Source: Bacteroidales bacterium (GTDB lineage Bacteria > Bacteroidota > Bacteroidia > Bacteroidales > G3-4614). From it: DNA of 64,000 bases. The notes under the pieces are model-generated. The model saw nothing but the letters and a program-made list of their open reading frames with translations. It was not told the origin of the DNA and made no database searches. Location of the stretch: NCBI GenBank assembly GCA_017559955.1, contig JAFYPQ010000030.1:20552-84551 (forward strand), written 5' to 3'. Each line of letters opens with the position of its first letter. The first letter of the stretch is position 1. This document shows, piece after piece, positions 9,682 through 19,474 of this stretch. The position numbers and the translations under genes were made by a program.

Positions 9682-9689
9682 CGAAGATA
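9682..9689 (-). promoter_or_regulatory. Candidate -7 box (TATCTTCG) for the T9SS cargo-SLT-uvrA transcript
   Basis: TATCTTCG on the minus strand lies 18 bp before the start codon at 9663. It matches the TAnnTTCG variant seen before other genes in this window. Confidence 0.5.
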
Positions 9690-9785
9690 CAATTTTAAAT
9701 AGTAATTTTATTGAAAATGATATGTAAAATATAATATAAAATAAGTTTATAATATTAAACGTGAAGAGAGTTAAAATATTAGCAG

Positions 9786-9816
9786 TTGCATTAATAAGGT
9801 TTTTTTCATAACTTCG
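9786..9816 (+). promoter_or_regulatory. Promoter of the LysM-PorT operon
   Basis: TTG at 9786-9788 and TAACTTCG at 9809-9816 are 20 bp apart, the usual Bacteroidetes spacing. The start codon follows 32 bp after the -7 box. Confidence 0.65.
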
Positions 9817-9848
9817 CACTCTGTAATGATATATAAAAATATCGAGTT

Positions 9849-11747
9849 ATGAAACTATTATTAAGCAAAATATCGGTAATAGCCATATTTCTACTATTTA
9901 TAAGTTTTAATTCTTATAGTACAGAAAACTATAAGAAGACGACCATAAATGGTACAGAATGTTATGTATATTATGTTCAACCGGGAGAAGGTTTTTATAG
10001 TATAAGCAAAAAATTTGCAACCACCCGTGATGATGTTGTCAAATTTAACCCTGAGACAAAAAAGGGACTAAATAAAGGGCAAAAAATATATATTCCCATC
10101 TCAAGCGAAACAGAAGGAGCCGGTGGTAAAACCGTTAAGGAGCCAATAAAACATATTGTACAAAAAGGAGAAAGCTTATATTCAATATCAAAGCAATACA
10201 ATATTTCAATTAACGAGCTTAAAGAACTTAATAAGCTGAATTCAAATTCGATAAAAGTAGGGCAACTATTAATAGTTGGAGATTCGAAGTCAAAAGAGAT
10301 AGAGGCATCTGCTAATAAAATAGAAGAAACGACAAACAAAGAAGAGGAGACAAAACAAGAAGATATTGTAAAATCTGAGAGCAAAGCAGAAGAACAAAAA
10401 TATACTATACCCGACGACAAAGTAGTTATTGACGGAGTGACATACAATACCGAAAAATATGTTGTAAAAAGGAGAGAGACACTATATAGCATATCTCAAA
10501 AATTCAACACTACGGTTGATGCTATAATTGCGTGCAATCCCAACTTAAAAAGTCTTATGAAAGACGACATATTGAATATACCTATGACAAGAGAGGTTTT
10601 AAATGTCGTTGACGAATATGAGGCTGAAAACAAACATATCATTATTAATGAACACGAAAGCAATGATGCTACTTCAAAAGAGCTTAATATCGCTGTAATA
10701 TTGCCATTTAAATTAGAGATTTCAGGATGTCAATCGCCATATGCCGATTATTACAAAGGCCTTCTATTGGCCTTAGACAGTTTAAAAAACAATGGTCTAA
10801 ATGCCAATGTGTATACTTTTGATACTAATGGCAACACAGAAACTATAAATGAGATTTTACAAAAGCCAGAAATGAAAGACATTGATATTATTTTCGGTTC
10901 TGACAAGAACGAAGATATCAAACTTTTAGGCGATTTTGCAAGAGGAAATAAAATATATCTTGTAAACTCTTTCTCGGTAAAAAACAGAGAGTACGAAAAC
11001 AATCCTTACATAATACAAGGGCACATACCAAGTTCGATATTCTTCTCTGCGGCAAGCAAACATTTAATTGAGGCAACTGCTTACAAGGAGGTTATTTTCC
11101 TTATTGACAATCAAGAATCCAACGATAAACAAGAGTTTGTAAATGCAATCTGTACAGGATTAAAACTTAGCGGCAAAGAGTACAAAAGATTTTCATTTAA
11201 CGACATTACAGACTACGAAGTTCTTAATAGCTCAATAGCGGATAATTCGGACATTGTACTTGTTGCATCTTCATCGAGTAAAATCGGAGTTGCAAAAACT
11301 TGTGCAATAGCCACACGTATAAAAGAGAGTAATCCCACGGTAAATGTGTCGGTTTTCGGATATCCCGAATGGCAAACATATATTAAAGATTATTTGGATA
11401 CTTTTCATTCTCTAAATACTACCATATTTACACGTTTTTATATTCAACCGACAAAAGCAAATTGGAAAGATTTTAATAAAAACTTCAGATATTGGTACGG
11501 AGAAGAAAAGAGTTCGATACTACCCTCTCCTAATGTTTTAGGATTTGATACAGGCATCTATTTAATCAATGGTCTGCTTCGCCACAATAACAATTTCGAA
11601 CAATATTTAGAGACTATAGAATCGCAAAGCATACAAACCGATTTTTCGTTCAACAGAATATCTGACGTTGGCGGTTTAGTAAATACAAATCTCTATTTTG
11701 TTACATTTACCCCCGAATACAAAATAGTTAAAGAGAAGGTTAAATAA
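9849..11747 (+). CDS. LysM-repeat protein fused to a periplasmic-binding-protein-like domain
   Basis: A 632-residue exported protein (signal peptide about residues 1-25). Three LysM repeats are visible near residues 38-82, 103-147 and 203-246, each with a YSIS core (GFYSISKKF, SLYSISKQY, TLYSISQKF). A Lys/Glu-rich linker separates repeats two and three. From about residue 277 the sequence ELNIAVILPFK..YYKGLLLALDSL resembles the type I periplasmic-binding fold of LppC/LpoA-like and amino-acid receptor proteins. LysM should hold it on peptidoglycan. The stop overlaps the next ATG, so it is coupled to the PorT-family gene. A role in cell-wall or secretion-machine assembly is inference. Confidence 0.8.
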   Translation: MKLLLSKISVIAIFLLFISFNSYSTENYKKTTINGTECYVYYVQPGEGFYSISKKFATTRDDVVKFNPETKKGLNKGQKIYIPISSETEGAGGKTVKEPIKHIVQKGESLYSISKQYNISINELKELNKLNSNSIKVGQLLIVGDSKSKEIEASANKIEETTNKEEETKQEDIVKSESKAEEQKYTIPDDKVVIDGVTYNTEKYVVKRRETLYSISQKFNTTVDAIIACNPNLKSLMKDDILNIPMTREVLNVVDEYEAENKHIIINEHESNDATSKELNIAVILPFKLEISGCQSPYADYYKGLLLALDSLKNNGLNANVYTFDTNGNTETINEILQKPEMKDIDIIFGSDKNEDIKLLGDFARGNKIYLVNSFSVKNREYENNPYIIQGHIPSSIFFSAASKHLIEATAYKEVIFLIDNQESNDKQEFVNAICTGLKLSGKEYKRFSFNDITDYEVLNSSIADNSDIVLVASSSSKIGVAKTCAIATRIKESNPTVNVSVFGYPEWQTYIKDYLDTFHSLNTTIFTRFYIQPTKANWKDFNKNFRYWYGEEKSSILPSPNVLGFDTGIYLINGLLRHNNNFEQYLETIESQSIQTDFSFNRISDVGGLVNTNLYFVTFTPEYKIVKEKVK

Positions 11748-12436
11748 TGAAACGCATATTAGCTATTTTAACTATTATATTATTTACTACATCACTCTCT
11801 TTTGCTCAAAAGAAAATTGACAAAGAGTTATGGTTTGGAGCAAAAGGGGGTGTAACATTTTCGCAACTTTCGATAAGCCCCAACATAAAGCAATCGATGC
11901 AGATGGGATATTTGGGGGGTGTTTCGATGAGATACGCCGAAGAGCGTTTTTTTGGGATTATATTAGAACTTAATTACGCACAAAAGGGTTGGAAAGAGAA
12001 ATTTATCGATAACGACGCAAAATATAAATATAGCAGAACTTTAAACTATATTGAACTCCCCTTTTTGGCTCATATATATTTTGGTAAAAAAAGTTTCCGT
12101 TTTTTTGTAAACCTTGGTCCACAAATAGGAATATGTGTCGGAGAAAATACCAAATCGAACTTTGACTTGAATGAAATACCCAAGTTTGCCGTAAACAGAG
12201 AAACGACTCACTACAATATGGGTGTTGACAAACCTTTTGATTATGGATTAACAGGTGGGTTAGGATGCGAAATTAGAGTTAAAGATAGACACGCTATCAT
12301 GGTTGAAGGTAGATACTATTTCGGACTTTCCGATATTTTCAATAACAAAAGTGCCGATTATTTTTCAGTATCATCAAACCAATCGATACTTGTCTCACTA
12401 TCATATATGTATAACATAAAAGGGAAAAAGAGATAA
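11747..12436 (+). CDS. PorT-family outer-membrane beta-barrel protein
   Basis: A 229-residue protein with a clear signal peptide ending FAQKK, followed by LWFGAKGGVTFSQL and alternating amphipathic strands typical of the eight-stranded PorT-family/OmpW-like barrel (Outer membrane beta-barrel domain 2). In Porphyromonas the founding member PorT is needed for type IX secretion. Many paralogues are not, so I do not give the gene name. Its ATG overlaps the TAA of the LysM gene (TAATG), showing tight coupling. It converges with the thiamine pyrophosphokinase gene with only 4 bp between, and no terminator is visible. Confidence 0.8.
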   Translation: MKRILAILTIILFTTSLSFAQKKIDKELWFGAKGGVTFSQLSISPNIKQSMQMGYLGGVSMRYAEERFFGIILELNYAQKGWKEKFIDNDAKYKYSRTLNYIELPFLAHIYFGKKSFRFFVNLGPQIGICVGENTKSNFDLNEIPKFAVNRETTHYNMGVDKPFDYGLTGGLGCEIRVKDRHAIMVEGRYYFGLSDIFNNKSADYFSVSSNQSILVSLSYMYNIKGKKR

Positions 12437-12440
12437 TATC

Positions 12441-13067
12441 TTATTGGTATGCCAAGAACAAGAGGTATTCACCCTCAGCCTTAATTGAAAATCTTTCAGA
12501 AGAACATCTATTGAGCGTTCCTTGCCAAAGCGAGGTGAAATCGTATATAGGATACTTCAATCCTTCAGACGAGAACGATTTGGCATTTACATTAAATATT
12601 GAGATTTGCATTCCCTCTTTTGACGGCATAGCAATTTCATCTTTACATGGTATAAAATATCCATAATCGGTATAGCTTCTGACATCAACTCCCATTCTCT
12701 TATAATCAGAAAGAAGCGATACATTGCCTATCGTATGATCTTCACGTTTCCCTGTTGCACCTACAATTGCTATGGTTTTGTAGCCTTTTGATATTAAGAA
12801 GTTAATTGCCTTGGTTTGATCGTTGGTCTCTTGATCGGGAACATAATAGTTTATATTTGAAAAACGCTCACGGTTTTCGGCACTGATAGAATCTCCATCT
12901 CCAATTATTGCATCAGGAATAAAACCCTTGTCTATATAGGTATCCGCCCCTCCATCACAACATACCACATACTTTGCATTATGCAATATTTGCAATGGCA
13001 ATTGATGAGAAGGATAGTCGCCATTAGCCAAAACTACAGCCTCTATATTATCTATGAATTTATCCAT
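12441..13067 (-). CDS. thiN: Thiamine pyrophosphokinase
   Basis: A 208-residue cytoplasmic enzyme converting thiamine and ATP to thiamine diphosphate. Family motifs are VVCCDGGADTYIDKG, AIIGDGDSIS and the DQETNDQTKAINFLI segment, which binds ATP and magnesium, then GATGKREDHTIGN. The C-terminal beta domain carries FSSEGLKYPI and NRCSSERFSI as expected. It lies 12 bp after the PnuC-family gene, the standard thiamine salvage pair in Bacteroidetes. I see no TPP riboswitch ahead of either gene. Confidence 0.92.
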   Translation of the reverse strand: MDKFIDNIEAVVLANGDYPSHQLPLQILHNAKYVVCCDGGADTYIDKGFIPDAIIGDGDSISAENRERFSNINYYVPDQETNDQTKAINFLISKGYKTIAIVGATGKREDHTIGNVSLLSDYKRMGVDVRSYTDYGYFIPCKDEIAMPSKEGMQISIFNVNAKSFSSEGLKYPIYDFTSLWQGTLNRCSSERFSIKAEGEYLLFLAYQ

Positions 13068-13079
13068 TTAATTATAAAT

Positions 13080-13670
13080 CTAGGAGGTTTGCATAATTCT
13101 TTTCCACTTAATATATCCAAATATTGCTATTACGGCATACAAGGCATATAAAGCAGCTGTAGGATATAAATCTTTATAGATATACAAGCCTACCGACACT
13201 AAATCAACAACTATCCATACCAGCCATTGTTCGACATATTTACGTGCCAACATCCACATTGCCACTATACTAAGCGATGTTGTAAATGAATCGAGACATG
13301 GCACATTGCTTGGTGTAAATTTTATCAACACATAAGTTATTGATATTTGCAATAATATATATAAAGCAAAAAGTCTAATCCAAAGATGTTTTGGCGTACG
13401 TGTTATTTTTAATTCCTCAACTACTTCCTTATTCTTCTTGCTTGAAAAAAGTTTAAAACCATACTTCCACGCAAACCAACCATATAGAGCTATAAGCAGA
13501 TAATAAATATTTATGGCAAAATCGGCATATAATCCTGCATCATAAAAGATATAGAGATATATTGCAGGCATTATGATACTTACCACCCAAAGATATATAT
13601 TTGCTTTGTATTCAAGCCATAAATATATAATACCTACAATAGCACCTAATATTTCGATATATAAGTCCAC
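13080..13670 (-). CDS. PnuC-family vitamin transporter, probably thiamine (PnuT)
   Basis: A 196-residue protein with about seven membrane segments and the PnuC-type signatures WLEYKANIYLW, GLYADFAINIYYL, YGWFAWKYG and WLVWIVVDLVS. PnuC proteins move unphosphorylated vitamins by facilitated diffusion and rely on an intracellular kinase to trap them. Because thiamine pyrophosphokinase follows directly, thiamine is the likely substrate (PnuT subtype) rather than nicotinamide riboside. That is inferred from context. The start is a GTG at 13670, 16 bp after the MFS gene. Confidence 0.87.
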   Translation of the reverse strand: MDLYIEILGAIVGIIYLWLEYKANIYLWVVSIIMPAIYLYIFYDAGLYADFAINIYYLLIALYGWFAWKYGFKLFSSKKNKEVVEELKITRTPKHLWIRLFALYILLQISITYVLIKFTPSNVPCLDSFTTSLSIVAMWMLARKYVEQWLVWIVVDLVSVGLYIYKDLYPTAALYALYAVIAIFGYIKWKRIMQTS

Positions 13671-13686
13671 TTATACTCTAAATCTA

Positions 13687-15075
13687 TTACTTTTTAATGT
13701 TTGGAGCCTCCAAACCATACGATTTTGCTCTATCCTCTTTCTTTAACCAATATGCAAACAGCATTGATACAACGCCCAACGATGCAAATACCAACATTGG
13801 TGTTGTATAATCATATACCTTAACAAATCTATTATCGACTAAAGCCAAAGATGTAATACAATATTTATCGAGGAGAAATCCTATTAAAAGAGGAAATCCC
13901 ATAAGTCCCCAATTTTGCACCCAGAATATTAATGAATATCCTGTTCCAAGCTCCTTATCGTTAATGATTTTTGGCACCGAAGGCCACATGGCAGAAGGAA
14001 CAAGAGAAAATGCTGCTCCCAATACAAACATCAATATTAGAGCAAACCACCAATAATTTAAGATAGGCAATGCAAACAATAAATGAACAATTACTAACAG
14101 CAACGAGCCAAAAATCATTATTGATGCACCATAACCTATGCGGTCGTATAAAGTTCCGAACAGAGGTGTAAGAACCATTGTTCCGAAAGGTAATACAGAT
14201 GGGATTATTCCAGCCAATTCAGGTTCTACATTATATTTGTGAACCATCAAATCGGATGCATACTTTAAAAACGGGAAAACTGCAGAATAGAAGAACACAC
14301 AAATAATGGCTATCAACCAAAAGCCCTTATTGGTAACAACCTTTTTAACATCTGATATTTTAAATTTCTCCTCATCTCCATCTTCGTTGAGTGCTCCGTT
14401 TGTCTCTTTATCTAACTTTTTATCAAAGAATGTATAACCTATAAATCCTACAAAACCTATACATAAGAACAATAAGCACATTAAAATAGGCATTGATTGA
14501 TTATAATCTACCAACTTGCCACCCTCCATAATACCAAAGTATTCGGCAATAGGCATTGCAAACATAAGTGCCATAATTGTTCCTATTCGGGCAATAGCAA
14601 CCTGTAAGCCCAACGCAAGAGCTATCTCTTTTCCTTTAAACCATTTAACAATAATTTTAGTTACGGTAATATTCATTATTTCACAACCTACACCAAATAT
14701 CGCAAATCCAAGTGATGCATAAAATACCTGACTATTTATTCCAAATATCTCAGAAGTAGTAGGAAGTGCATCTATTGCAAAATATTTAATGGCAGCTCCT
14801 ATTATCATTAACATTGCCGAGGTTAATCCTGTAAAACGAATTCCCAATTTATCAAGAATCAATCCCCCGAAAATAATCATTAATAAGAATACGTTCAGGT
14901 ATCCGTAGGCACCCGAAAATATTCCATAATCGGTACTATTCCATCTTAATTCATTCTCCAATACCTCCTTCATCGGAGCCATAACATCGGTTAGAATATA
15001 ACCACACATCATTGTGAATGACACAATTATCATCACACCCCATCTGACCGAAGCTTTATCTATCAATTTTTGCAT
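13687..15075 (-). CDS. MFS transporter, substrate unknown
   Basis: A 462-residue protein with about 12 membrane segments. The N-half carries the MFS loop 2-3 region (GGLILDKLGIRFTG) and the C-half its counterpart (PLFGTLYDRIGYG). It resembles the nitrate/sugar-phosphate-like MFS proteins often found in Bacteroidales; a relationship to the MFSD1 group is possible but unproven. It sits between rlmD (24 bp) and the thiamine genes (16 bp), so it is cotranscribed with them. Uptake of thiamine or a precursor is a reasonable guess only. Confidence 0.75.
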   Translation of the reverse strand: MQKLIDKASVRWGVMIIVSFTMMCGYILTDVMAPMKEVLENELRWNSTDYGIFSGAYGYLNVFLLMIIFGGLILDKLGIRFTGLTSAMLMIIGAAIKYFAIDALPTTSEIFGINSQVFYASLGFAIFGVGCEIMNITVTKIIVKWFKGKEIALALGLQVAIARIGTIMALMFAMPIAEYFGIMEGGKLVDYNQSMPILMCLLFLCIGFVGFIGYTFFDKKLDKETNGALNEDGDEEKFKISDVKKVVTNKGFWLIAIICVFFYSAVFPFLKYASDLMVHKYNVEPELAGIIPSVLPFGTMVLTPLFGTLYDRIGYGASIMIFGSLLLVIVHLLFALPILNYWWFALILMFVLGAAFSLVPSAMWPSVPKIINDKELGTGYSLIFWVQNWGLMGFPLLIGFLLDKYCITSLALVDNRFVKVYDYTTPMLVFASLGVVSMLFAYWLKKEDRAKSYGLEAPNIKK

Positions 15076-15099
15076 TTTATTTACTTATTTAATTGTTAT

Positions 15100-16509
15100 T
15101 TATCTTTTTTCGAACAACATTACATTCTCAACATGATGAGTATGGGGGAACATATCTACCGGTTGAACTTTGGTAATTTTATATGCACTCTCCAACATTG
15201 CTGCATCACGAGCCTGAGTTGCAGGATTACAACTTACATATACTATTTTTTCTGGTGCAGCTGCAAGAATAACATTTACTACATCTTCGTGCATACCAGC
15301 CCTTGGAGGGTCGGTAATAATAACATCCGGACGTCCGTTTTTCTCGACAAAATCATTTGTAAGAATATCTTTCATATCTCCGGCTATGAAATATGTATTT
15401 TCAATGTTGTTTAATTTCGAATTTACTTTTGCATCCTCAATAGCATCGGGAACATACTCTATACCAATAACCTTTTTTGCCTTTTTTGCCACAAAGTTTG
15501 CTATTGTTCCGGTTCCTGTATATAGGTCATACACAAACTCATCTCCCGAAAGATTTGCAAAATCTCTTACAACGCTATACAAACGGTATGCTTGCTCTGA
15601 ATTTGTTTGGTAAAACGATTTAGGTCCTACTTTAAATTTCAAATCCTCCATCTGCTCTATTATATGGTCTTTCCCGCTCCACGTAAGAATTGGCAAATCG
15701 CTTATTATATCGTTGCATTTTTGATTTATAACATACATTAACGATGTTATTTGAGGGAACGATGATGATATATGTTGCATCATATTTACAATTTTATCTT
15801 TATCGTCAGTTGCAAAAATAACAATAAGCATAATCTCTCCTGTTGAAGATGTGCGAACTATAATACCACGCATATCTCCCACTTGTGCTCTCAAATCGTA
15901 AAACGAATATCCGTTTTCAATGGCAAATTCTCTTATCGAGAGACGTATTTTATTTGAGATATCATCTTGTAAATGACACTCTTTAATATCAAGAACCTTA
16001 TCGAACATTCCTGGGATGTGAAAACCTAATGCATCCCGTGAAGAGAACTCCTCTTTTGAGTCTAACTCCTCTTTTGTCAACCATGAACGATTTGAAAAGG
16101 TAAACTCTAACTTATTTCTATAATAATATTGTTTTTCTGAACCCAATATTGGAGATACCTCAGGAAGCTGAACCTTACCTATACGAGTAAGATTATCTAT
16201 CACTTGTTGTTGTTTATACTCAATCTGTTTTGAGTAATCGAGGTGCTGCCATTTACAACCTCCGCACACTCCGAAATGACTACATTTTGGTTCTACCCTG
16301 AATGGCGAATACTCTTTAACAGTTATAACTTTTCCTTCGGCATAACTGTTTTTTTTACGAGTAAGTTGAATATCCGCTATATCGCCCGGTGCGGCATAAG
16401 GTATAAACACCACCAAATCATTAACTCTTGCTATAGCCTTTCCCTCGGCTGCAACTCCTTTTATTTCAACGCCTTCAATTAAAGGCAATTCCTTTTTTTT
16501 ACGTGCCAA
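15100..16509 (-). CDS. rlmD: 23S rRNA (uracil-5-)-methyltransferase RlmD (RumA family)
   Basis: A 469-residue SAM-dependent enzyme methylating a uridine of 23S rRNA. An N-terminal TRAM domain (about residues 10-70) is followed by the iron-sulfur motif CSHFGVCGGC, whose fourth cysteine is likely the one in DIKECHLQ. The SAM site is YDLYTGTGTIANF, and DPPRAG and the catalytic VSCNPATQARD are present. The start is a TTG at 16509: family proteins begin MARKxKELP and this frame gives exactly that, with no nearby ATG. It heads the rlmD-MFS-pnuT-thiN gene string. Confidence 0.93.
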   Translation of the reverse strand: MARKKKELPLIEGVEIKGVAAEGKAIARVNDLVVFIPYAAPGDIADIQLTRKKNSYAEGKVITVKEYSPFRVEPKCSHFGVCGGCKWQHLDYSKQIEYKQQQVIDNLTRIGKVQLPEVSPILGSEKQYYYRNKLEFTFSNRSWLTKEELDSKEEFSSRDALGFHIPGMFDKVLDIKECHLQDDISNKIRLSIREFAIENGYSFYDLRAQVGDMRGIIVRTSSTGEIMLIVIFATDDKDKIVNMMQHISSSFPQITSLMYVINQKCNDIISDLPILTWSGKDHIIEQMEDLKFKVGPKSFYQTNSEQAYRLYSVVRDFANLSGDEFVYDLYTGTGTIANFVAKKAKKVIGIEYVPDAIEDAKVNSKLNNIENTYFIAGDMKDILTNDFVEKNGRPDVIITDPPRAGMHEDVVNVILAAAPEKIVYVSCNPATQARDAAMLESAYKITKVQPVDMFPHTHHVENVMLFEKR

Positions 16510-16563
16510 TTTATTTATATTTTATTGTAAACAATTTACTATTTTCTACTCAAAAAAACCTTT

Positions 16564-16571
16564 CAAAGTTA
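16564..16571 (-). promoter_or_regulatory. -7 box (TAACTTTG) for the rlmD operon
   Basis: TAACTTTG on the minus strand matches TAnnTTTG and lies 55 bp before the TTG start of rlmD. No good -33 element was seen. Confidence 0.5.
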
Positions 16572-16641
16572 CACATAATTAGCCTAATTTCAGCCATAAA
16601 TTATTTTTTTTATTTTTTTTATCATTTAGCCCTCATCCCTC

Positions 16642-16672
16642 TTGCAAAATCAGACAGATATTATTACTTTTG
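16642..16672 (+). promoter_or_regulatory. Promoter of ppdK
   Basis: TTG at 16642-16644 and TACTTTTG at 16665-16672 are separated by 20 bp. This fits the primary sigma factor promoter of Bacteroidetes. The ATG lies 64 bp downstream. Confidence 0.75.
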
Positions 16673-16735
16673 TAGTTGGTTTGAGATAGAACAATTACTT
16701 AATTTTTTATATATTAACTAAACACATCTTAAAGA

Positions 16736-19447
16736 ATGAAGAGAGTTTATACCTTTGGTAACGGACAAGCAGAAGGCCGTGCCGATATGAAAAATCTTCT
16801 TGGAGGTAAAGGTGCTAACCTTGCAGAGATGAACTTAATTGGAGTTCCTGTTCCTCCGGGCTTTACCATTACAACTGAAGTTTGTACTACTTACACAAAA
16901 GAGGGTAAAGAGGCAGTTGTTGCAATGATTAAAGAAGAGGTTGAGAATGCAATCGCTTATGTTGAGAGTCTAATGGGAACAAAATTCGGAGATCCCAAGA
17001 ACCCACTATTGGTGTCAGTTCGTTCAGGAGCACGAGTTTCAATGCCCGGTATGATGGATACAGTACTTAACCTTGGTATTACTGAAGAGGTTGCTGAAGG
17101 TATTGCTGAGAAATCAGGCAATCCTCGTTTTGCGTGGGACTCATACCGTCGTTTCGTACAAATGTACGGAGACGTTGTTCTTGGAATGAAACCCAAAAGC
17201 AAAACAGACATCGATCCATTCGAGGAAGTAATGGACAAAGTAAAAGAGGCTAAAGGAGTAAAACTAGATACTGAACTTGACGTTGAAGATCTTAAAGAGT
17301 TAGTAAAACTTTTCAAGAGTGCAGTAAAAGAGAGAACAGGTAAAGATTTCCCCGATAATCCTTGGGAGCAACTTTGGGGTGCTATCTGTGCAGTATTTGA
17401 CAGCTGGATGAACGAGCGTGCTATCTACTACCGCCGTATGAACCAAATTCCTGAAGAATGGGGAACTGCTGTTAACGTACAAGCAATGGTATTCGGAAAC
17501 ATGGGAGAAACATCTGCAACAGGTGTAGCATTCACTCGTGATGCTGCTACAGGTGAAGACATCTTCAATGGAGAGTACCTAATCAACGCACAAGGAGAGG
17601 ACGTTGTTGCAGGTATCCGTACTCCACAACAAATCACTATCGAGGGTTCTCGCCGTTGGGCAAAACTTCAAGGAATAAGCGAAGAAGAGCGTGCTGCTAA
17701 ATATCCTTCACTTGAAGAGGCTATGCCTGAATGTGCTAAAGACCTTATCGAGACTCAACAAAAATTGGAAGACTACTTTACAGATATGCAAGACCTTGAG
17801 TTTACTATCCAAGATGGTAAATTGTGGTTATTGCAAACTCGTAACGGTAAACGTACAGGTGCAGCCATGGTAAAAATCGCTATGGATATGCTTCGTGATG
17901 GACAAATCGACGAAAAAACTGTATTGAAACGTATGGAGCCTCAAAAACTTGATGAGTTGCTACACCCAATCTTCGATAAAGTAGCTCTTAAAGAGGCACA
18001 AGTAATGGCTAAAGGTCTTCCTGCATCTCCTGGTGCTGCATCTGGTCAAATCGTATTCTTCGCTGACGATGCAGAGGCTTGGGCAGAGAAACGTAAAAAA
18101 GTTATCCTTGTTCGTATCGAAACTTCTCCTGAAGACCTTCGTGGTATGAACGTTGCACAAGGTATCCTTACAGCTCGTGGCGGTATGACTTCTCACGCTG
18201 CCGTAGTTGCTCGTGGTATGGGTAAATGTTGTGTGTCAGGTGCAGGAGAAATCATTATCGACTACAAAGCTCGTACAATTGAGATGAGCGGTAAAGTATA
18301 TAAAGAGGGCGATTGGATTTCATTGAACGGATCTACAGGTGAAGTTTATGACGGTCAAGTAAGAACAGTTGAAGCTGACTTGAGCGGAGATTTTGGTGCT
18401 ATCATGGACATCGCAGAGAAATTTACTCAAATGGATGTTCGTACGAACGCTGATACTCCTCACGATGCTGAGGTTGCTCGTAAATTTGGAGCTAAAGGTA
18501 TCGGTCTTTGCCGTACAGAGCACATGTTCTTCGAGGGAGATCGTATCAAAGCTATGCGTGAGATGATTCTTTCTAAAGACGAAGAGGGACGCCGCGAAGC
18601 ACTTAAAAAACTTCTTCCAATGCAACGTCAAGACTTCTACGGAATCTTCAAAGCAATGGATGGATTTGGTGTTACTATCCGTCTTCTTGATCCTCCTCTA
18701 CACGAATTCGTACCTCATCAATTAGCAACTCAAAAAGAGCTTGCAGAAGAGATGGGATTGACTATCGAAGAGGTTAAAAATGCAGTTGATGCTCTTGCAG
18801 AGTTCAACCCAATGCTTGGACACCGTGGTTGCCGTCTAGGATGTACTTATCCTGAGATTACAGAGATGCAAGCTCGCGCTATCATCGAGGCAGCAATGGA
18901 CGCTCAAGCTGAAGGAACAGTTGTAACTCCTGAGATCATGGTTCCTCTTGTAGGTTCTTTGAACGAGCTTAAAATGCAAGCTGAGGTTATCACAGCTACA
19001 GCAGAGCAAGTATTTGCAGAGCGCGGAGCAAAAGTTGACTATAAGATTGGTACAATGATCGAGGTTCCTCGTGCAGCTCTTACTGCTGACGAGATTGCTA
19101 AAGTTGCAGACTTCTTCTCATTCGGTACTAACGACCTTACTCAAATGACATTCGGATTCTCTCGCGACGACGCTGGAAAATTCTTGAAAGTTTACCAAGA
19201 GAAAGGTATCTTGAAAAACGATCCATTCCAAATCTTAGACCAAGAGGGTGTTGGACAACTTGTTAAGATGGGTACTGAAAAAGGACGTTCAACTAAGAGC
19301 CACTTGAAAGTTGGTATCTGCGGTGAGCACGGTGGTGAGCCTTCATCAGTTAAATTCTGTGCTTCACTTGGTATGAACTATGTAAGCTGTAGCCCATTCC
19401 GTGTGCCTATCGCACGTGTAGCAGCTGCTCAGGCTGCAGTTGAATAA
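16736..19447 (+). CDS. ppdK: Pyruvate, phosphate dikinase
   Basis: A 903-residue enzyme interconverting pyruvate, ATP and phosphate with PEP, AMP and pyrophosphate; in anaerobic Bacteroidales it links pyruvate and PEP. Seen: N-terminal ATP-grasp domain (GGKGANLAEM, VSVRSGARVSMPGMMDT), the phosphohistidine swivel with GGMTSHAAV (His at about 487), and the C-terminal PEP/pyruvate barrel ending in CGEHGGEPSS (catalytic Cys at about 862). Length is normal. Codon use is visibly biased (CGT, GGT, GCT, AAC) compared with its neighbours, as expected for a highly expressed gene. It is monocistronic with its own promoter and terminator. Confidence 0.98.
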   Translation: MKRVYTFGNGQAEGRADMKNLLGGKGANLAEMNLIGVPVPPGFTITTEVCTTYTKEGKEAVVAMIKEEVENAIAYVESLMGTKFGDPKNPLLVSVRSGARVSMPGMMDTVLNLGITEEVAEGIAEKSGNPRFAWDSYRRFVQMYGDVVLGMKPKSKTDIDPFEEVMDKVKEAKGVKLDTELDVEDLKELVKLFKSAVKERTGKDFPDNPWEQLWGAICAVFDSWMNERAIYYRRMNQIPEEWGTAVNVQAMVFGNMGETSATGVAFTRDAATGEDIFNGEYLINAQGEDVVAGIRTPQQITIEGSRRWAKLQGISEEERAAKYPSLEEAMPECAKDLIETQQKLEDYFTDMQDLEFTIQDGKLWLLQTRNGKRTGAAMVKIAMDMLRDGQIDEKTVLKRMEPQKLDELLHPIFDKVALKEAQVMAKGLPASPGAASGQIVFFADDAEAWAEKRKKVILVRIETSPEDLRGMNVAQGILTARGGMTSHAAVVARGMGKCCVSGAGEIIIDYKARTIEMSGKVYKEGDWISLNGSTGEVYDGQVRTVEADLSGDFGAIMDIAEKFTQMDVRTNADTPHDAEVARKFGAKGIGLCRTEHMFFEGDRIKAMREMILSKDEEGRREALKKLLPMQRQDFYGIFKAMDGFGVTIRLLDPPLHEFVPHQLATQKELAEEMGLTIEEVKNAVDALAEFNPMLGHRGCRLGCTYPEITEMQARAIIEAAMDAQAEGTVVTPEIMVPLVGSLNELKMQAEVITATAEQVFAERGAKVDYKIGTMIEVPRAALTADEIAKVADFFSFGTNDLTQMTFGFSRDDAGKFLKVYQEKGILKNDPFQILDQEGVGQLVKMGTEKGRSTKSHLKVGICGEHGGEPSSVKFCASLGMNYVSCSPFRVPIARVAAAQAAVE

Positions 19448-19474
19448 GTAACAACTTAAACAACTATAAACGTT

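Noticed and set aside
15076..15099. TPP riboswitch before the thiamine genes
   Set aside because: The gap is 24 bp and the other gaps in the operon are shorter; no THI-box sequence is seen.
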